Origin: Ectobacillus sp048976805
Lineage (GTDB): Bacteria > Bacillota > Bacilli > Bacillales > Bacillaceae_G
Direction of reading: 5' to 3'
DNA: 64,000 nucleotides
Assembly (NCBI GenBank): GCA_048976805.1
Contig: JBHGUR010000079.1
Location: forward strand, 1 to 64,000
Shown: positions 32,440 to 42,112 of the stretch, piece after piece
Layout: each line of letters starts with the position of its first letter
How positions within the stretch are numbered: the first letter of the stretch is position 1
Translations under genes and position numbers: made by a program
Notes under the pieces: model-generated
The model's database searches: none
Seen by the model: the letters and a program-made list of their open reading frames with translations, nothing else
What the model was told of the DNA's origin: nothing

Positions 32440-33384
32440 TTGGGAAAACTGGCATTTCTTTTTCCAGGGCAAGGCTCCCAGACCGTAGGCATGGGAAAGC
32501 AATTAGCAGAGCGGCATGAGGAAGCTGCGCATGTTTTTGAACAGGCAGATGAAATTTTGCAGATTCCTTTGTCCCAAATTATGTTTGAGGGACCGCAAGA
32601 GCAGTTGACATTAACAACGAATGCACAGCCCGCTTTATTGACAGCAAGCACTGCAATTTTGAACGCGATGAAAAAATATGGGCTAAAGCCTGATTATGTA
32701 GCTGGGCATAGCTTGGGCGAATATAGCGCGTTAGTGGCCGCAGGGGCTCTTGCTTTTGAAGATGCGGTATATGCAGTTCGCAAGCGTGGTGAATATATGG
32801 AAGAGGCAGTGCCAAGCGGGGAAGGGGCAATGGCAGCCGTTCTTGGTATGGATTCATCCTTGCTTCGGACTATTACAGAAGAGATAACAAAGGAAGGACA
32901 CGCTGTCCAAGTCGCCAATATGAACAGCCGCCAGCAAACTGTCATTTCCGGAACGAAGATGGGAGTCGAGCTCGCTTCCAAAAGGGCAAAGGAAAATGGC
33001 GCAAAACGAGCTATCGCACTTCGGGTAAGCGGCCCATTCCATTCTTCATTGATGAAGCCGGCAGCTGAAAAGTTCAGGGATGTTTTAGCGCAAATACAGA
33101 TTGCGGATGCTGCTATTCCAGTTATTGCTAATGTAACAGCGGATATCGTCACAAAGAAAGAAGAGATTCAAGAGAAGCTTGTGGAGCAGCTGTATTCCCC
33201 TGTTCTTTGGTATCCGTCCATTGAGCGCTTAGTTGAGCTTGGCGTTGATACGTTTATTGAAATCGGTCCAGGGAAAGTGCTTGCCGGCCTAATGAAATCT
33301 ATTGCTCCTTCCGCCAAAGTTTATGCGGTGTACGATCAGGAGACAATGGAAGATACCATTTCCAAATTGAGAGGAGAAGGCTGA
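32440..33384 (+). CDS. fabD: malonyl-CoA:ACP transacylase
   Basis: 314 residues from a TTG start at 32440, chosen for the strong AGGAGG 7 bp upstream and for the conserved beginning (GKLAFLFPGQGSQTVGMG). The nucleophile Ser is in GHSLGEYSA (about 88-96), the catalytic His in GPFHSSLM (about 204). Transfers malonyl from CoA to ACP for fatty acid elongation. Overlaps fabG by 1 bp (TGATG). Confidence 0.96.
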   Translation: MGKLAFLFPGQGSQTVGMGKQLAERHEEAAHVFEQADEILQIPLSQIMFEGPQEQLTLTTNAQPALLTASTAILNAMKKYGLKPDYVAGHSLGEYSALVAAGALAFEDAVYAVRKRGEYMEEAVPSGEGAMAAVLGMDSSLLRTITEEITKEGHAVQVANMNSRQQTVISGTKMGVELASKRAKENGAKRAIALRVSGPFHSSLMKPAAEKFRDVLAQIQIADAAIPVIANVTADIVTKKEEIQEKLVEQLYSPVLWYPSIERLVELGVDTFIEIGPGKVLAGLMKSIAPSAKVYAVYDQETMEDTISKLRGEG

Positions 33385-34124
33385 TGCTAAAAGATAAGGT
33401 TGCATTGGTTACAGGGGCGTCACGCGGAATCGGCCGCGCCATCGCTGTTGATCTAGCGAAGCATGGCGCGAAAGTTGTTGTCAACTATGCCGGAAATGAA
33501 GCAAAGGCAAACGAGGTTGTCGATGAAATTAAGGCGTTAGGTTCAGAAGCAATCGCTGTAAAAGCGAATGTGGCAAACGGCGAGGAAGTAGCTGATATGG
33601 TAAAACAAGCGGTTGATGCATTTGGCAAAATCGATATTCTTGTGAATAACGCCGGTATTACAAGAGATAATTTATTAATGCGGATGAAAGAAGAAGAATG
33701 GGATGACGTAATTAATACGAATTTAAAAGGCGTATTTTTATGTACAAAAGCTGTGTCGCGCCATATGATGAGACAGCGCTCCGGCCGTATTATTAATATT
33801 GCGTCTGTTGTCGGTGTTACAGGAAATGCCGGACAAGCGAATTATGTTGCGGCAAAAGCTGGAGTAATTGGCTTAACTAAAACGTCTGCAAAAGAGCTGG
33901 CGGCACGCAATATTACTGTAAATGCGATTGCGCCTGGCTTTATTGTAACAGATATGACAGATGTACTCAGCGAAGAAGTAAAATTGGAACTATTGAAGCT
34001 TATTCCGCTTGCAAAGTTTGGTCAAGGAGAAGATATTGCAAATGCAGTGACCTTCTTCGCTTCTGACCGCAGCGGATATATTACGGGACAAACGCTTTTA
34101 GTGGACGGCGGCATGTCCATGTAG
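33384..34124 (+). CDS. fabG: 3-oxoacyl-[ACP] reductase
   Basis: 246 residues, short-chain dehydrogenase. NADP-binding TGASRGIGRAI (about 10-20), NNAGITRD (about 88), catalytic Ser/Tyr/Lys around IASVVGV and YVAAKAG (Tyr-x-x-x-Lys, about 153-157). Reduces beta-ketoacyl-ACP. It is the last gene before a 70-bp gap preceding acpP. Confidence 0.96.
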   Translation: MLKDKVALVTGASRGIGRAIAVDLAKHGAKVVVNYAGNEAKANEVVDEIKALGSEAIAVKANVANGEEVADMVKQAVDAFGKIDILVNNAGITRDNLLMRMKEEEWDDVINTNLKGVFLCTKAVSRHMMRQRSGRIINIASVVGVTGNAGQANYVAAKAGVIGLTKTSAKELAARNITVNAIAPGFIVTDMTDVLSEEVKLELLKLIPLAKFGQGEDIANAVTFFASDRSGYITGQTLLVDGGMSM

Positions 34125-34131
34125 TATTAAG

Positions 34132-34159
34132 TTGATTTCAACTAGTTTTTTTGTACAAT
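34132..34159 (+). promoter_or_regulatory. possible acpP promoter
   Basis: TTGATT, 16 bp, TACAAT, in an AT-rich gap; a second -10-like TATAAT lies a few bases further on. acpP is highly expressed and often has its own promoter. Confidence 0.35.
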
Positions 34160-34194
34160 ATTTAATATAATGACTTGAGGGGAGGTGAACGAAT

Positions 34195-34428
34195 ATGGCA
34201 GATGTTTTAGAACGTGTAACAAAAATCATCGTAGATCGTCTTGGAGTAGAAGAAACAGAAGTAACACCTTCTGCGAGCTTTAAAGAAGATTTAGGTGCAG
34301 ATTCTCTAGATGTAGTAGAGTTAGTTATGCAATTGGAAGATGAGTTTGAAATGGAAATTTCTGACGAAGATGCAGAAAAAATCGCTACAGTTGGTGACGC
34401 TGTTAGCTACATAGAAAGCCACCTATAA
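34195..34428 (+). CDS. acpP: acyl carrier protein
   Basis: 77 residues, acidic. The phosphopantetheine attachment Ser lies in the DLGADSLDVVELVM motif (Ser38). Carries the growing acyl chain for FabD, FabG and PlsX, all encoded just upstream. GGGGAGGTGAAC is an unusually strong ribosome binding site. Confidence 0.97.
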   Translation: MADVLERVTKIIVDRLGVEETEVTPSASFKEDLGADSLDVVELVMQLEDEFEMEISDEDAEKIATVGDAVSYIESHL

Positions 34429-34438
34429 GAGACTGACT

Positions 34439-34463
34439 AAGTCCCGTTTTATACGGGACTTTC
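34439..34463 (+). terminator. terminator of acpP
   Basis: Stem AAGTCCCGT / ACGGGACTT around TTTAT, followed by TCTC. The T tract is short, so some read-through into rnc is plausible. Confidence 0.65.
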
Positions 34464-34499
34464 TCAGCATATATGCGGACGGATGTTCAGGAGGGACTT

Positions 34500-35237
34500 A
34501 TGCCGTACAGAAGACAGAGAGACAAAAGAAATGAAGCAAAATATCGTGAAGCCTTTAGACGGTTTCAGCAAAGGATAGGCATTACTTTTAAAAATGAAAA
34601 GCTGCTTATTCAAGCTTTTACACATTCATCGTATGTGAATGAGCATCGTAAAAAACCTCACGAAGATAATGAACGTTTAGAATTTCTAGGAGATGCCGTA
34701 CTTGAATTAACTGTTTCTCAATATTTGTTTCAAAAATATCCGACTATGAGTGAGGGGGAGCTAACAAAGCTGCGCGCTGCTATTGTATGTGAACCTTCTC
34801 TTGTGCAGTTTGCTAATGAGTTGTTATTTGGGGAGCTTGTGCTATTAGGAAAAGGTGAAGAAATGACGGGCGGCCGCGAGCGTCCGGCACTGTTGGCGGA
34901 TGTGTTTGAAGCGTTTATTGGGGCGCTTTATTTAGATCAAGGACTTGAACAAGTATGGAGTTTTCTAAAGACGGTCGTTTATCCGAAAATTAATGAAGGT
35001 GCTTTTTCTCATGTGATGGATTTCAAAAGCCAGCTGCAGGAGCTGATTCAACGGGATGGCAGCGGCAGCATTGAGTATCAAATTTTACAGGAAAAGGGCC
35101 CGGCTCATAATCGTGAATTTGTGTCCCGTGTGACATTAAATGGTGTGGCGTTAGGAATAGGAAATGGAAAATCGAAAAAAGAAGCAGAGCAGCACGCTGC
35201 TGAAGAAGCATTGCGAAAATTAAAAGAGCATCAATAA
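34500..35237 (+). CDS. rnc: ribonuclease III
   Basis: 245 residues from ATG 34500, which follows AGGAGGG; the earlier in-frame ATG at 34473 has no such site. Catalytic domain with the signature NERLEFLGDAVLEL (about 54-67) and acidic EAFIGALYLD (about 130-140), then a dsRNA-binding domain (about 165-243). Cleaves double-stranded RNA, including rRNA precursors and scRNA. Followed by smc, the standard rnc-smc-ftsY order. Confidence 0.95.
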   Translation: MPYRRQRDKRNEAKYREAFRRFQQRIGITFKNEKLLIQAFTHSSYVNEHRKKPHEDNERLEFLGDAVLELTVSQYLFQKYPTMSEGELTKLRAAIVCEPSLVQFANELLFGELVLLGKGEEMTGGRERPALLADVFEAFIGALYLDQGLEQVWSFLKTVVYPKINEGAFSHVMDFKSQLQELIQRDGSGSIEYQILQEKGPAHNREFVSRVTLNGVALGIGNGKSKKEAEQHAAEEALRKLKEHQ

Positions 35238-35239
35238 TT

Positions 35240-35266
35240 GAATCCCCCTGAATAAAGGGGGATTCC
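35240..35266 (+). terminator. hairpin between rnc and smc
   Basis: GAATCCCCCT pairs with AGGGGGATTC around GAATAA. There is no U-tract, so it may be an RNA-processing or stability hairpin in an rnc-smc-ftsY message rather than a true terminator. Confidence 0.45.
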
Positions 35267-35291
35267 TTGTGCATAGAGGGGGGAGAAAGAG

Positions 35292-38200
35292 ATGTTCCTG
35301 AAAAGATTAGAAATTGTCGGATTCAAGTCGTTTGCAGACCGTGTCTCAATTGATTTTGTTCCGGGCGTAACAGCAGTTGTCGGACCGAACGGCAGCGGAA
35401 AAAGCAACATTACCGATGCGATCCGCTGGGTTCTTGGCGAACAGTCGGCAAAGTCGCTACGCGGCGCGAAAATGGAGGATATTATTTTTGCGGGCAGCGA
35501 TTCACGCAAATCTTTAAATGTGGCAGAAGTCACGCTTACTCTCGATAATGAAGACCAGTGCTTGCCGCTTGAGTACAACGAAGTAAGTGTGACGCGCAGG
35601 GTATATCGCTCGGGTGATAGCGAATTTTATATTAATAAACAATTATGCCGGTTAAAGGATATTGTAGATTTATTTATGGACTCCGGCATGGGGCGGGAAG
35701 CCTTTTCTATTATCAGCCAAGGAAAGGTAGAGGAGATCTTAAGCAGCAAGCCGGAAGACCGCCGGGGCATTTTTGAAGAGGCGGCCGGGGTGTTAAAATA
35801 TAAAATGCGCAAGAAAAAAGCAGAAGCGAAGCTGCAGGAAACGCAGGAGAATTTAAATCGTGTAGAAGATATTATTCATGAGCTTGGCAATCAAATTGAG
35901 CCGCTGCGTATACAAGCCGCAGTCGCAAAAGACTATTTAGATAAAAAAGAAGAGTTAGAAAAGGTTGAAGCAGCGCTGATTGTATATGAAATTGAGGAAC
36001 TCCATCGAAAATGGGAAAGCTTGCTGGCGCAATTTGAACAAAATAAAGATAAAGAGATGAACCTTTCAGCAAAGCTGCAAAAGAGCGAGGCGGATGCTGA
36101 AGAGCTTCGGGCGAATATACAGGCTGTTGATGAATCCATTGAATCGCTCCAAGAAGTGCTGCTTCTTTCTAGTAAAGAACTGGAAAAGCTGGAAGGACAG
36201 CGGGAGTTGTTGAAGGAGCGCAAGAAAAATGCAACGGCAAACTGCGTACAGCTTGAAAAGAATATAAAAGATTTAACTGATAAACTTGCACGGTATAGGA
36301 CAGGTTTAGAGGTCGAAACGAATCATTTAAATGAGCTTGCCAGCGATGTAAAAGAGCTGGAAAAGCTTTTGAAGGAGAAGGATGCGGTTTTAGCTGCTCA
36401 TGAGCAAAATTTGGAAGAGCGGATTGACAACCTTAAAGGTGACTATATTGAATTGCTAAATCGACAAGCTGGCCTGAAAAATGAGCTCGCAATGCTGAAG
36501 GAGCAGGAGAAACAGCATATTTTTAAAAATCAACGGCTAGATGAAGAGAATGAAAAATATGTACAAGCCCGCCTGCAGATAGAGGAGAAAAAGCGCGGTG
36601 TAACTGGGAAATATGAACAGTTGCGCATTGATCTTTCTAATTGTGTGAACCGTGCCGCGGAATTAGAGAACAGTCTCAAGCAGCTAAGAGAGACATACGA
36701 AGAAAATGAAAGCAAGCTGTACCAGGCATATCAATATTTGCAAAAAGCGCGGTCCCGTAAAGAAATGCTTGAAGAAATGCAGGAAGATTATACAGGCTTT
36801 CAACAAGGAGTAAGAGAAGTTCTAAAAGCGCGCGATAGCAAACTGTCCGGAATTGAAGGAGCGGTGGCGGAGTTAATTTCTGTTCCTCAGCAATTTGAGG
36901 TTGCAATTGAAACAGCGTTGGGAGCGACTATGCAGCACATCGTGGTAGAAAAGGAAGAGCATGCCAGAGCAGCGATTGCGTTTTTAAAACAGCATCAGTA
37001 CGGACGTGCGACCTTTTTGCCCTTGTCTATAATGAAAGGAAGATTTGTTGGTGCTGATTTTCTATATACAGCAAAGCAGCATGAATCCTTTCTTGGTATA
37101 GCGGCAGAGCTTGTTCAATATGAAGAAAAGTATAAGAACATTATGTTTAGTTTGCTCGGAACCGTTTTTGTAGCACGTGATTTAAAAGGGGCAAACGAAC
37201 TGGCTAGAATACTGCAGCATCGATACCGTGTTGTTACATTGGAAGGAGATATCGTCAATGCGGGCGGTTCTATGACTGGCGGGGCAGTCAAGCAGGCAAG
37301 GGCGTCCTTGCTTGGGCGGCAGCGTGAGCTAGAGATGGCAACAGAGAAGCTATATAGCATGGAAAGTAAAACAAGCAGCCTAGAAAACTTCGTGAAAAAT
37401 TTGAAGCAGCAAATTGCCGAGCGAGAAACACACATTGAAAAACTCCGCCAAACGATTGAATCTCTTCGAGTAAAAGAGCAAGAAATAAAGTCGGAATTGA
37501 CGCAAATTGAATTAGAAGAGCAGCGCATTAACGACCGCCTTGCCATTTATGATTTAGAAATGGCCGATTTTATGCAAAGCCGCACGAAGATGCAAGAGCG
37601 GCAGCAAGTGCTTAAGAAGCAGCTGCAATCGTTGCAGCGCGAATTATTGGAGTTGGATGAAACAATTGCATCGCTTGCTAAGCAAAAAAGCGAACAGCAC
37701 TTGTCAAAGGAGAAGATTCAAGCGGAAATAACAGACTTGAGAGTACAAGCGGCCCATCAGCAGCAACGCTTATTGAATCAAAGGGAGAAGGTGAGCCGCC
37801 TTACGAAGGAGCAGGCGGATGCAACGTCAGCTCTTGCAAAGACAAAAGAGGATTTGGCCTTTTTGAAGCAAGAGATGGCTTCAAACTCTAGCGGGGAAGC
37901 GCAAATTTCTGAAATGATTCAAAAGAAAGCGCACGACCGAAACCAAACAGTGCAGTTAATTAGCGTGCGCCGCGAGCAGCGCCTTGAACTGCAGACAAAG
38001 CTTGAGGATTTGGAGCGGGAAGCGAAGGAGACAAAGCGCCAGCATAAATATTTGCTCGATGTTTTAAAGGAACAGGAAGTGCAGATTAACCGTCTGGACG
38101 TCGATTTGGAAAATCGCTTGCAGCATTTGCGTGAAACGTACGAGATATCGTATGAAGCGGCAAAACAAAAATATCCGATGGCAATGGAAGCGGATGAGGC

Positions 38201-38861
38201 GCGCAAAAGGGTAAAATTGATTAAAGTATCTATCGATGAACTAGGAACGGTAAATATAGGTGCGATTGCCGAGTATGACAGAGTTTCGGAAAGATATCAG
38301 TTTTTGTTAGAACAGCGCGGTGATTTGCAGGAAGCGAAGGATACATTGCACCAAGTAATTGGTGAGATGGACGAAGAAATGAAGAAGCGCTTTTCCTATA
38401 CCTTTCAGGCAATTCGCACCGAGTTTCAAATTGTGTTTAAGGAATTGTTCGGCGGCGGCCGTGCTGATTTAATTATGACCGACGAAAAAGATTTGTTAAA
38501 TACTGGTATTGATATTGTTGCCCAACCGCTAGGCAAAAAGCTGCAAAATTTAGGGCTCCTATCAGGAGGGGAACGGGCATTAACGGCAATCGCTTTATTA
38601 TTTGCTATCTTAAAGGTGCGTCCTGTTCCGTTTTGCGTATTGGATGAGGTAGAAGCCGCATTAGATGAAGCGAATGTGTCGCGCTTTGCACAATATTTGA
38701 AAAGATTCAGCAATGAAACCCAGTTTATCGTTATTACACATAGAAAGGGAACAATGGAGGAATGCGATGTCCTTTATGGTGTCACCATGCAGGAATCCGG
38801 CGTTTCCAAGCTTGTGTCGGTAAGGCTGGGCGATAAACATGAAGCCATTGCTGCAGAATAG
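35292..38861 (+). CDS. smc: chromosome partition protein Smc
   Basis: 1189 residues. N-terminal ATPase half with Walker A GPNGSGKSNITDAIRW (about 32-47); coiled coil to about 510; hinge about 515-640 (IVVEKEEHARAAIAFLKQ..., GGSMTGGAVKQ); returning coil; C-terminal half with the ABC signature LLSGGERALTA (about 1090) and Walker B FCVLDEVEAALDEAN. With ScpA/ScpB it extrudes loops and condenses the chromosome from ParB sites. Ribosome binding site GGGGGGAGAAAGAG. ftsY follows after 14 bp. Confidence 0.97.
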   Translation: MFLKRLEIVGFKSFADRVSIDFVPGVTAVVGPNGSGKSNITDAIRWVLGEQSAKSLRGAKMEDIIFAGSDSRKSLNVAEVTLTLDNEDQCLPLEYNEVSVTRRVYRSGDSEFYINKQLCRLKDIVDLFMDSGMGREAFSIISQGKVEEILSSKPEDRRGIFEEAAGVLKYKMRKKKAEAKLQETQENLNRVEDIIHELGNQIEPLRIQAAVAKDYLDKKEELEKVEAALIVYEIEELHRKWESLLAQFEQNKDKEMNLSAKLQKSEADAEELRANIQAVDESIESLQEVLLLSSKELEKLEGQRELLKERKKNATANCVQLEKNIKDLTDKLARYRTGLEVETNHLNELASDVKELEKLLKEKDAVLAAHEQNLEERIDNLKGDYIELLNRQAGLKNELAMLKEQEKQHIFKNQRLDEENEKYVQARLQIEEKKRGVTGKYEQLRIDLSNCVNRAAELENSLKQLRETYEENESKLYQAYQYLQKARSRKEMLEEMQEDYTGFQQGVREVLKARDSKLSGIEGAVAELISVPQQFEVAIETALGATMQHIVVEKEEHARAAIAFLKQHQYGRATFLPLSIMKGRFVGADFLYTAKQHESFLGIAAELVQYEEKYKNIMFSLLGTVFVARDLKGANELARILQHRYRVVTLEGDIVNAGGSMTGGAVKQARASLLGRQRELEMATEKLYSMESKTSSLENFVKNLKQQIAERETHIEKLRQTIESLRVKEQEIKSELTQIELEEQRINDRLAIYDLEMADFMQSRTKMQERQQVLKKQLQSLQRELLELDETIASLAKQKSEQHLSKEKIQAEITDLRVQAAHQQQRLLNQREKVSRLTKEQADATSALAKTKEDLAFLKQEMASNSSGEAQISEMIQKKAHDRNQTVQLISVRREQRLELQTKLEDLEREAKETKRQHKYLLDVLKEQEVQINRLDVDLENRLQHLRETYEISYEAAKQKYPMAMEADEARKRVKLIKVSIDELGTVNIGAIAEYDRVSERYQFLLEQRGDLQEAKDTLHQVIGEMDEEMKKRFSYTFQAIRTEFQIVFKELFGGGRADLIMTDEKDLLNTGIDIVAQPLGKKLQNLGLLSGGERALTAIALLFAILKVRPVPFCVLDEVEAALDEANVSRFAQYLKRFSNETQFIVITHRKGTMEECDVLYGVTMQESGVSKLVSVRLGDKHEAIAAE

Positions 38862-38875
38862 AGAGGATGGTAGAA

Positions 38876-39865
38876 ATGAACTTTTTTAAAAAATTGAAGG
38901 AAACTATTTCCCGCCAAACGGATACGGTAACGGAAAAATTTAAAAAAGGCTTGGAAAAAACGCGGAATTCTTTTGCTGATAAAGTAAATGATTTAGTGTA
39001 TCGCTACCGTAAAGTCGATGAAGATTTTTTTGAAGAGCTAGAAGAAATTTTAATTGGCGCCGATGTTGGCGTAACGACAGTTATGGAATTAATCGATGAA
39101 TTAAAGGATGAAGTAAAACGCCGCAATATTCAAGACACGCGCGAGGTGCAGGCAGTAATTTCCGAAAAGCTTGTTGATATTTATAAGGGAAGCGATGATT
39201 TTACAAACGAATTAAACATGCAGCCGGACGGGTTAACAGTCATTTTATTCGTCGGAGTAAACGGCGTTGGGAAAACAACAACAATTGGAAAGCTTGCCCA
39301 TAAATTAAAAGGAGAAGGCAAGTCTGTGCTGATGGCGGCGGGAGATACGTTCCGTGCTGGTGCGATTGAACAGCTGGAGGTTTGGGGCGAACGCGTCGGA
39401 GTGGACGTAATTAAACAAGCCTCCGGTTCTGATCCAGCAGCGGTTATGTATGATGCCATTCAAGCAGCAAAAGCGCGCAAAGTGGATGTGTTGCTGTGCG
39501 ATACAGCCGGACGTTTGCAAAATAAAGTCAATTTGATGAAGGAACTTGAAAAAGTAAAGCGAGTTATTGAACGTGAAATTCCGGGAGCGCCCCACGAAGT
39601 ATTGCTCGTTATCGATGCGACAACCGGCCAAAATGGTTTAAGCCAGGCAAAAACGTTCCGTGAAGTTACGAATGTAACGGGGATTGTATTAACGAAGCTT
39701 GATGGAACAGCAAAGGGCGGCATTGTTTTGGCAATCCGCAATGAAATGAACGTACCAGTGAAATTTGTCGGATTAGGAGAAAAAATGGACGATTTGCAGG
39801 AGTTCGACCCAAATCAGTATGTATATGGTCTATTTGCAGATTTAGTAGAAACGCAGGCGGATTGA
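38876..39865 (+). CDS. ftsY: signal recognition particle receptor FtsY
   Basis: 329 residues from ATG 38876 (MNFFKKLKE, as in B. subtilis); ATG 38867 overlaps the GAGAGG ribosome binding site. A short basic amphipathic N-terminal membrane-targeting part, N domain, then GTPase G domain: GVNGVGKTTTIGKLA, DTAGRLQ, TKLDGTAKGG, GLGEKMDDLQEFD. Docks Ffh-ribosome complexes at the membrane. Its partner ffh lies 0.5 kb downstream under a separate promoter. Confidence 0.96.
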   Translation: MNFFKKLKETISRQTDTVTEKFKKGLEKTRNSFADKVNDLVYRYRKVDEDFFEELEEILIGADVGVTTVMELIDELKDEVKRRNIQDTREVQAVISEKLVDIYKGSDDFTNELNMQPDGLTVILFVGVNGVGKTTTIGKLAHKLKGEGKSVLMAAGDTFRAGAIEQLEVWGERVGVDVIKQASGSDPAAVMYDAIQAAKARKVDVLLCDTAGRLQNKVNLMKELEKVKRVIEREIPGAPHEVLLVIDATTGQNGLSQAKTFREVTNVTGIVLTKLDGTAKGGIVLAIRNEMNVPVKFVGLGEKMDDLQEFDPNQYVYGLFADLVETQAD

Positions 39866-39950
39866 TAGCAGCTTGTTTATGAATTTTAACATTGTGTCCG
39901 GCAGCAGCGTGTGAAAAATATATGTTATTACACAGTGTTAAGAAAAAAAC

Positions 39951-39979
39951 TTGACATGGTTTTGCTAGGGCTGTAAACT
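39951..39979 (+). promoter_or_regulatory. sigma-A promoter of ylxM-ffh
   Basis: A perfect TTGACA, 17-bp spacer, TAAACT; 42 bp before the ylxM start in the 155-bp gap after ftsY. Confidence 0.8.
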
Positions 39980-40020
39980 AGACACGTAAAGGTAATTCAC
40001 TTAACAAAGGATGATTATAC

Positions 40021-40353
40021 ATGCTCGAAAAAACAACGAGAATGAATTATTTATATGATTTTTATCAATCGTTGTTAACTCCGAAGCAGCGCAGCTATAT
40101 GTCGCTTTACTATTTAGATGATTATTCTCTTGGTGAAATTGCCGAAGAATTTAATGTCAGCCGCCAAGCGGTATATGATAATATAAAGCGGACAGAAGCC
40201 ATGCTTGAAGAGTATGAAAATAAGCTATTGCTATTCCGAAAGTTTCAGGAACGAAAGCAACTTGTTGCAAAGCTTAAAGACTTAATTAATAAAGACGAGC
40301 ATGTGAATGAACAAGTGAAACAAGTTGTTGAAGCTATCGAAAAATTAGAGTAG
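40021..40353 (+). CDS. ylxM: SRP-associated helix-turn-helix protein YlxM
   Basis: 110 residues. A sigma-70 region-4-like HTH (about 17-65: LTPKQRSYMSLYYLDDYSLGEIAEEFNVSRQAVYDNIKR) followed by a charged helical tail. YlxM is always next to ffh in Firmicutes and, in Streptococcus, tunes SRP assembly and Ffh GTPase activity. AACAAAGGATG is the ribosome binding region. ffh starts 12 bp after its stop. Confidence 0.93.
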   Translation: MLEKTTRMNYLYDFYQSLLTPKQRSYMSLYYLDDYSLGEIAEEFNVSRQAVYDNIKRTEAMLEEYENKLLLFRKFQERKQLVAKLKDLINKDEHVNEQVKQVVEAIEKLE

Positions 40354-40365
40354 GAGGGCGGCACT

Positions 40366-41709
40366 ATGGCATTTGAAGGATTGGCCGACCGACTTCAACA
40401 GACGTTACAAAAAATTCGCGGCAAAGGGAAAGTAACTGAAGCCGATGTGAAGGAAATGATGCGGGAAGTGCGTCTCGCTTTATTAGAAGCGGATGTGAAC
40501 TTTAAGGTTGTAAAAGACTTTGTTAAGCGCGTTTCAGAGCGTGCGGTTGGACAAGAAGTCTTAAAAAGCTTAACTCCCGGCCAACAGGTTATTAAAGTTG
40601 TCCAAGACGAACTCACCCAATTGATGGGCGGGGAGCATAGTAAAATCGCGGTTTCCAATCGCCCGCCGACTGTCATCATGATGGTTGGATTGCAAGGTGC
40701 GGGGAAAACAACGACAACGGGAAAACTTGCTAATTTGCTTCGCAAAAAGTACAATCGCAAGCCCCTTCTAGTGGCCGCCGATATTTACCGTCCGGCTGCC
40801 ATTAAACAGCTTGAGACACTCGGCAAGCAATTAAATATGCCTGTTTTCTCATTGGGTGATAAAGTAAGTCCTGTTGAGATTGCCAAGCAAGCAATTGCAA
40901 AGGCAAAAGAGGATCATCATGACTATGTATTAATTGATACAGCAGGCCGCCTTCATATTGATGAAGAGCTGATGGATGAACTCAAACAAGTTAAGGACAT
41001 AACGAAGCCTGATGAAATTTTTCTTGTGGTCGATGCGATGACAGGGCAAGATGCTGTCAATGTTGCGCAAAGCTTTCACGAGCAATTAGGTTTGACCGGC
41101 GTTGTGTTAACGAAGCTTGATGGCGATACGCGCGGCGGCGCGGCGCTTTCCATTAAAGCTGTTACAAATACACCGATCAAATTTGTCGGCATGGGTGAAA
41201 AGCTGGACGCGTTAGAGCCGTTTCATCCTGAACGGATGGCGTCCCGTATTTTAGGGATGGGCGATGTACTTACCCTTATTGAAAAGGCGCAGGCTGCAGT
41301 TGATGAGGAAAAAGCCAAAGAGCTTGAGCAAAAGATGAGAACTCTTTCATTTACGCTTGACGACTTTTTGGAGCAACTTGGGCAAGTGCGGAACCTTGGG
41401 CCGCTTGACGAATTGCTTGGCATGCTTCCAGGTGCCAACAAAATTAAGGGCTTGAAAAATGTCCAAGTAGACGAAAAGCAAATCGGCCATGTCGAGGCGA
41501 TTATTCGTTCAATGACGAAAAAGGAAAGAGAACAGCCGGAAATTATCAATGCAAGCCGAAAAAAACGCATTGCCAAAGGGAGCGGGACGACTGTACAGGA
41601 AGTGAACCGTTTGCTGAAGCAGTTTGAGGATATGAAAAAGATGATGAAGTCCATGGCAAACATGCAAAAAGGCAAGAAAAAAGGCGGCTTTAAGTTCCCG
41701 TTTATGTAA
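40366..41709 (+). CDS. ffh: signal recognition particle protein Ffh
   Basis: 447 residues. N domain (1-90), GTPase domain with MVGLQGAGKTTTTGKLA (about 103), DTAGRLH, TKLDGDTRGGAALS and GMGEKLDALEPF, then the Met-rich M domain (about 300-447, many Met in the last 40 residues, ending GGFKFPFM) that binds SRP RNA and signal sequences. Partner of FtsY. AGGAGGG precedes the ATG. Confidence 0.97.
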   Translation: MAFEGLADRLQQTLQKIRGKGKVTEADVKEMMREVRLALLEADVNFKVVKDFVKRVSERAVGQEVLKSLTPGQQVIKVVQDELTQLMGGEHSKIAVSNRPPTVIMMVGLQGAGKTTTTGKLANLLRKKYNRKPLLVAADIYRPAAIKQLETLGKQLNMPVFSLGDKVSPVEIAKQAIAKAKEDHHDYVLIDTAGRLHIDEELMDELKQVKDITKPDEIFLVVDAMTGQDAVNVAQSFHEQLGLTGVVLTKLDGDTRGGAALSIKAVTNTPIKFVGMGEKLDALEPFHPERMASRILGMGDVLTLIEKAQAAVDEEKAKELEQKMRTLSFTLDDFLEQLGQVRNLGPLDELLGMLPGANKIKGLKNVQVDEKQIGHVEAIIRSMTKKEREQPEIINASRKKRIAKGSGTTVQEVNRLLKQFEDMKKMMKSMANMQKGKKKGGFKFPFM

Positions 41710-41758
41710 GGGAATCGTTTTGAAAACAACAAAAATAACCCTGTTAAGAATTTATACT

Positions 41759-41787
41759 TTACAAAGGGTTACCACATTTGCTAATAT
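41759..41787 (+). promoter_or_regulatory. putative promoter of rpsP-khpA
   Basis: TTACAA, 17 bp, TAATAT in the 116-bp gap after ffh. Confidence 0.5.
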
Positions 41788-41825
41788 TATTATCTGTGTG
41801 AAACAAATTCGGAGGTGCTTTATAA

Positions 41826-42098
41826 ATGGCAGTTAAAATTCGTTTAAAACGTATGGGAGCTAAAAAATCTCCTTTCTATCGTGTAGTTGTTGCAGATTCT
41901 CGTTCTCCTCGTGACGGACGTTTCATTGAGGAAATTGGCTACTACAATCCAGTTGCGCAACCAGCTGAAATCAAAATCAATGAAGAGCTTGCATTAAAAT
42001 GGCTGCAAAACGGCGCGAAGCCTTCTGATACAGTACGCAACCTTTTCTCTAGCCAAGGCATTCTAGAGAAGTTCCATCTTGCTAGACAAGGCAAGTAA
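41826..42098 (+). CDS. rpsP: 30S ribosomal protein S16
   Basis: 90 residues, typical S16: MAVKIRLKRMGAKKSPFYRVVVADSRS..., ending with the FHLARQGK region. Binds 16S rRNA early in 30S assembly. Ribosome binding site CGGAGGTG. Heads the S16-KhpA(-RimM-TrmD-L19) maturation cluster. khpA follows after 14 bp. Confidence 0.97.
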   Translation: MAVKIRLKRMGAKKSPFYRVVVADSRSPRDGRFIEEIGYYNPVAQPAEIKINEELALKWLQNGAKPSDTVRNLFSSQGILEKFHLARQGK

Positions 42099-42112
42099 TT
42101 GAGGTACTCGCT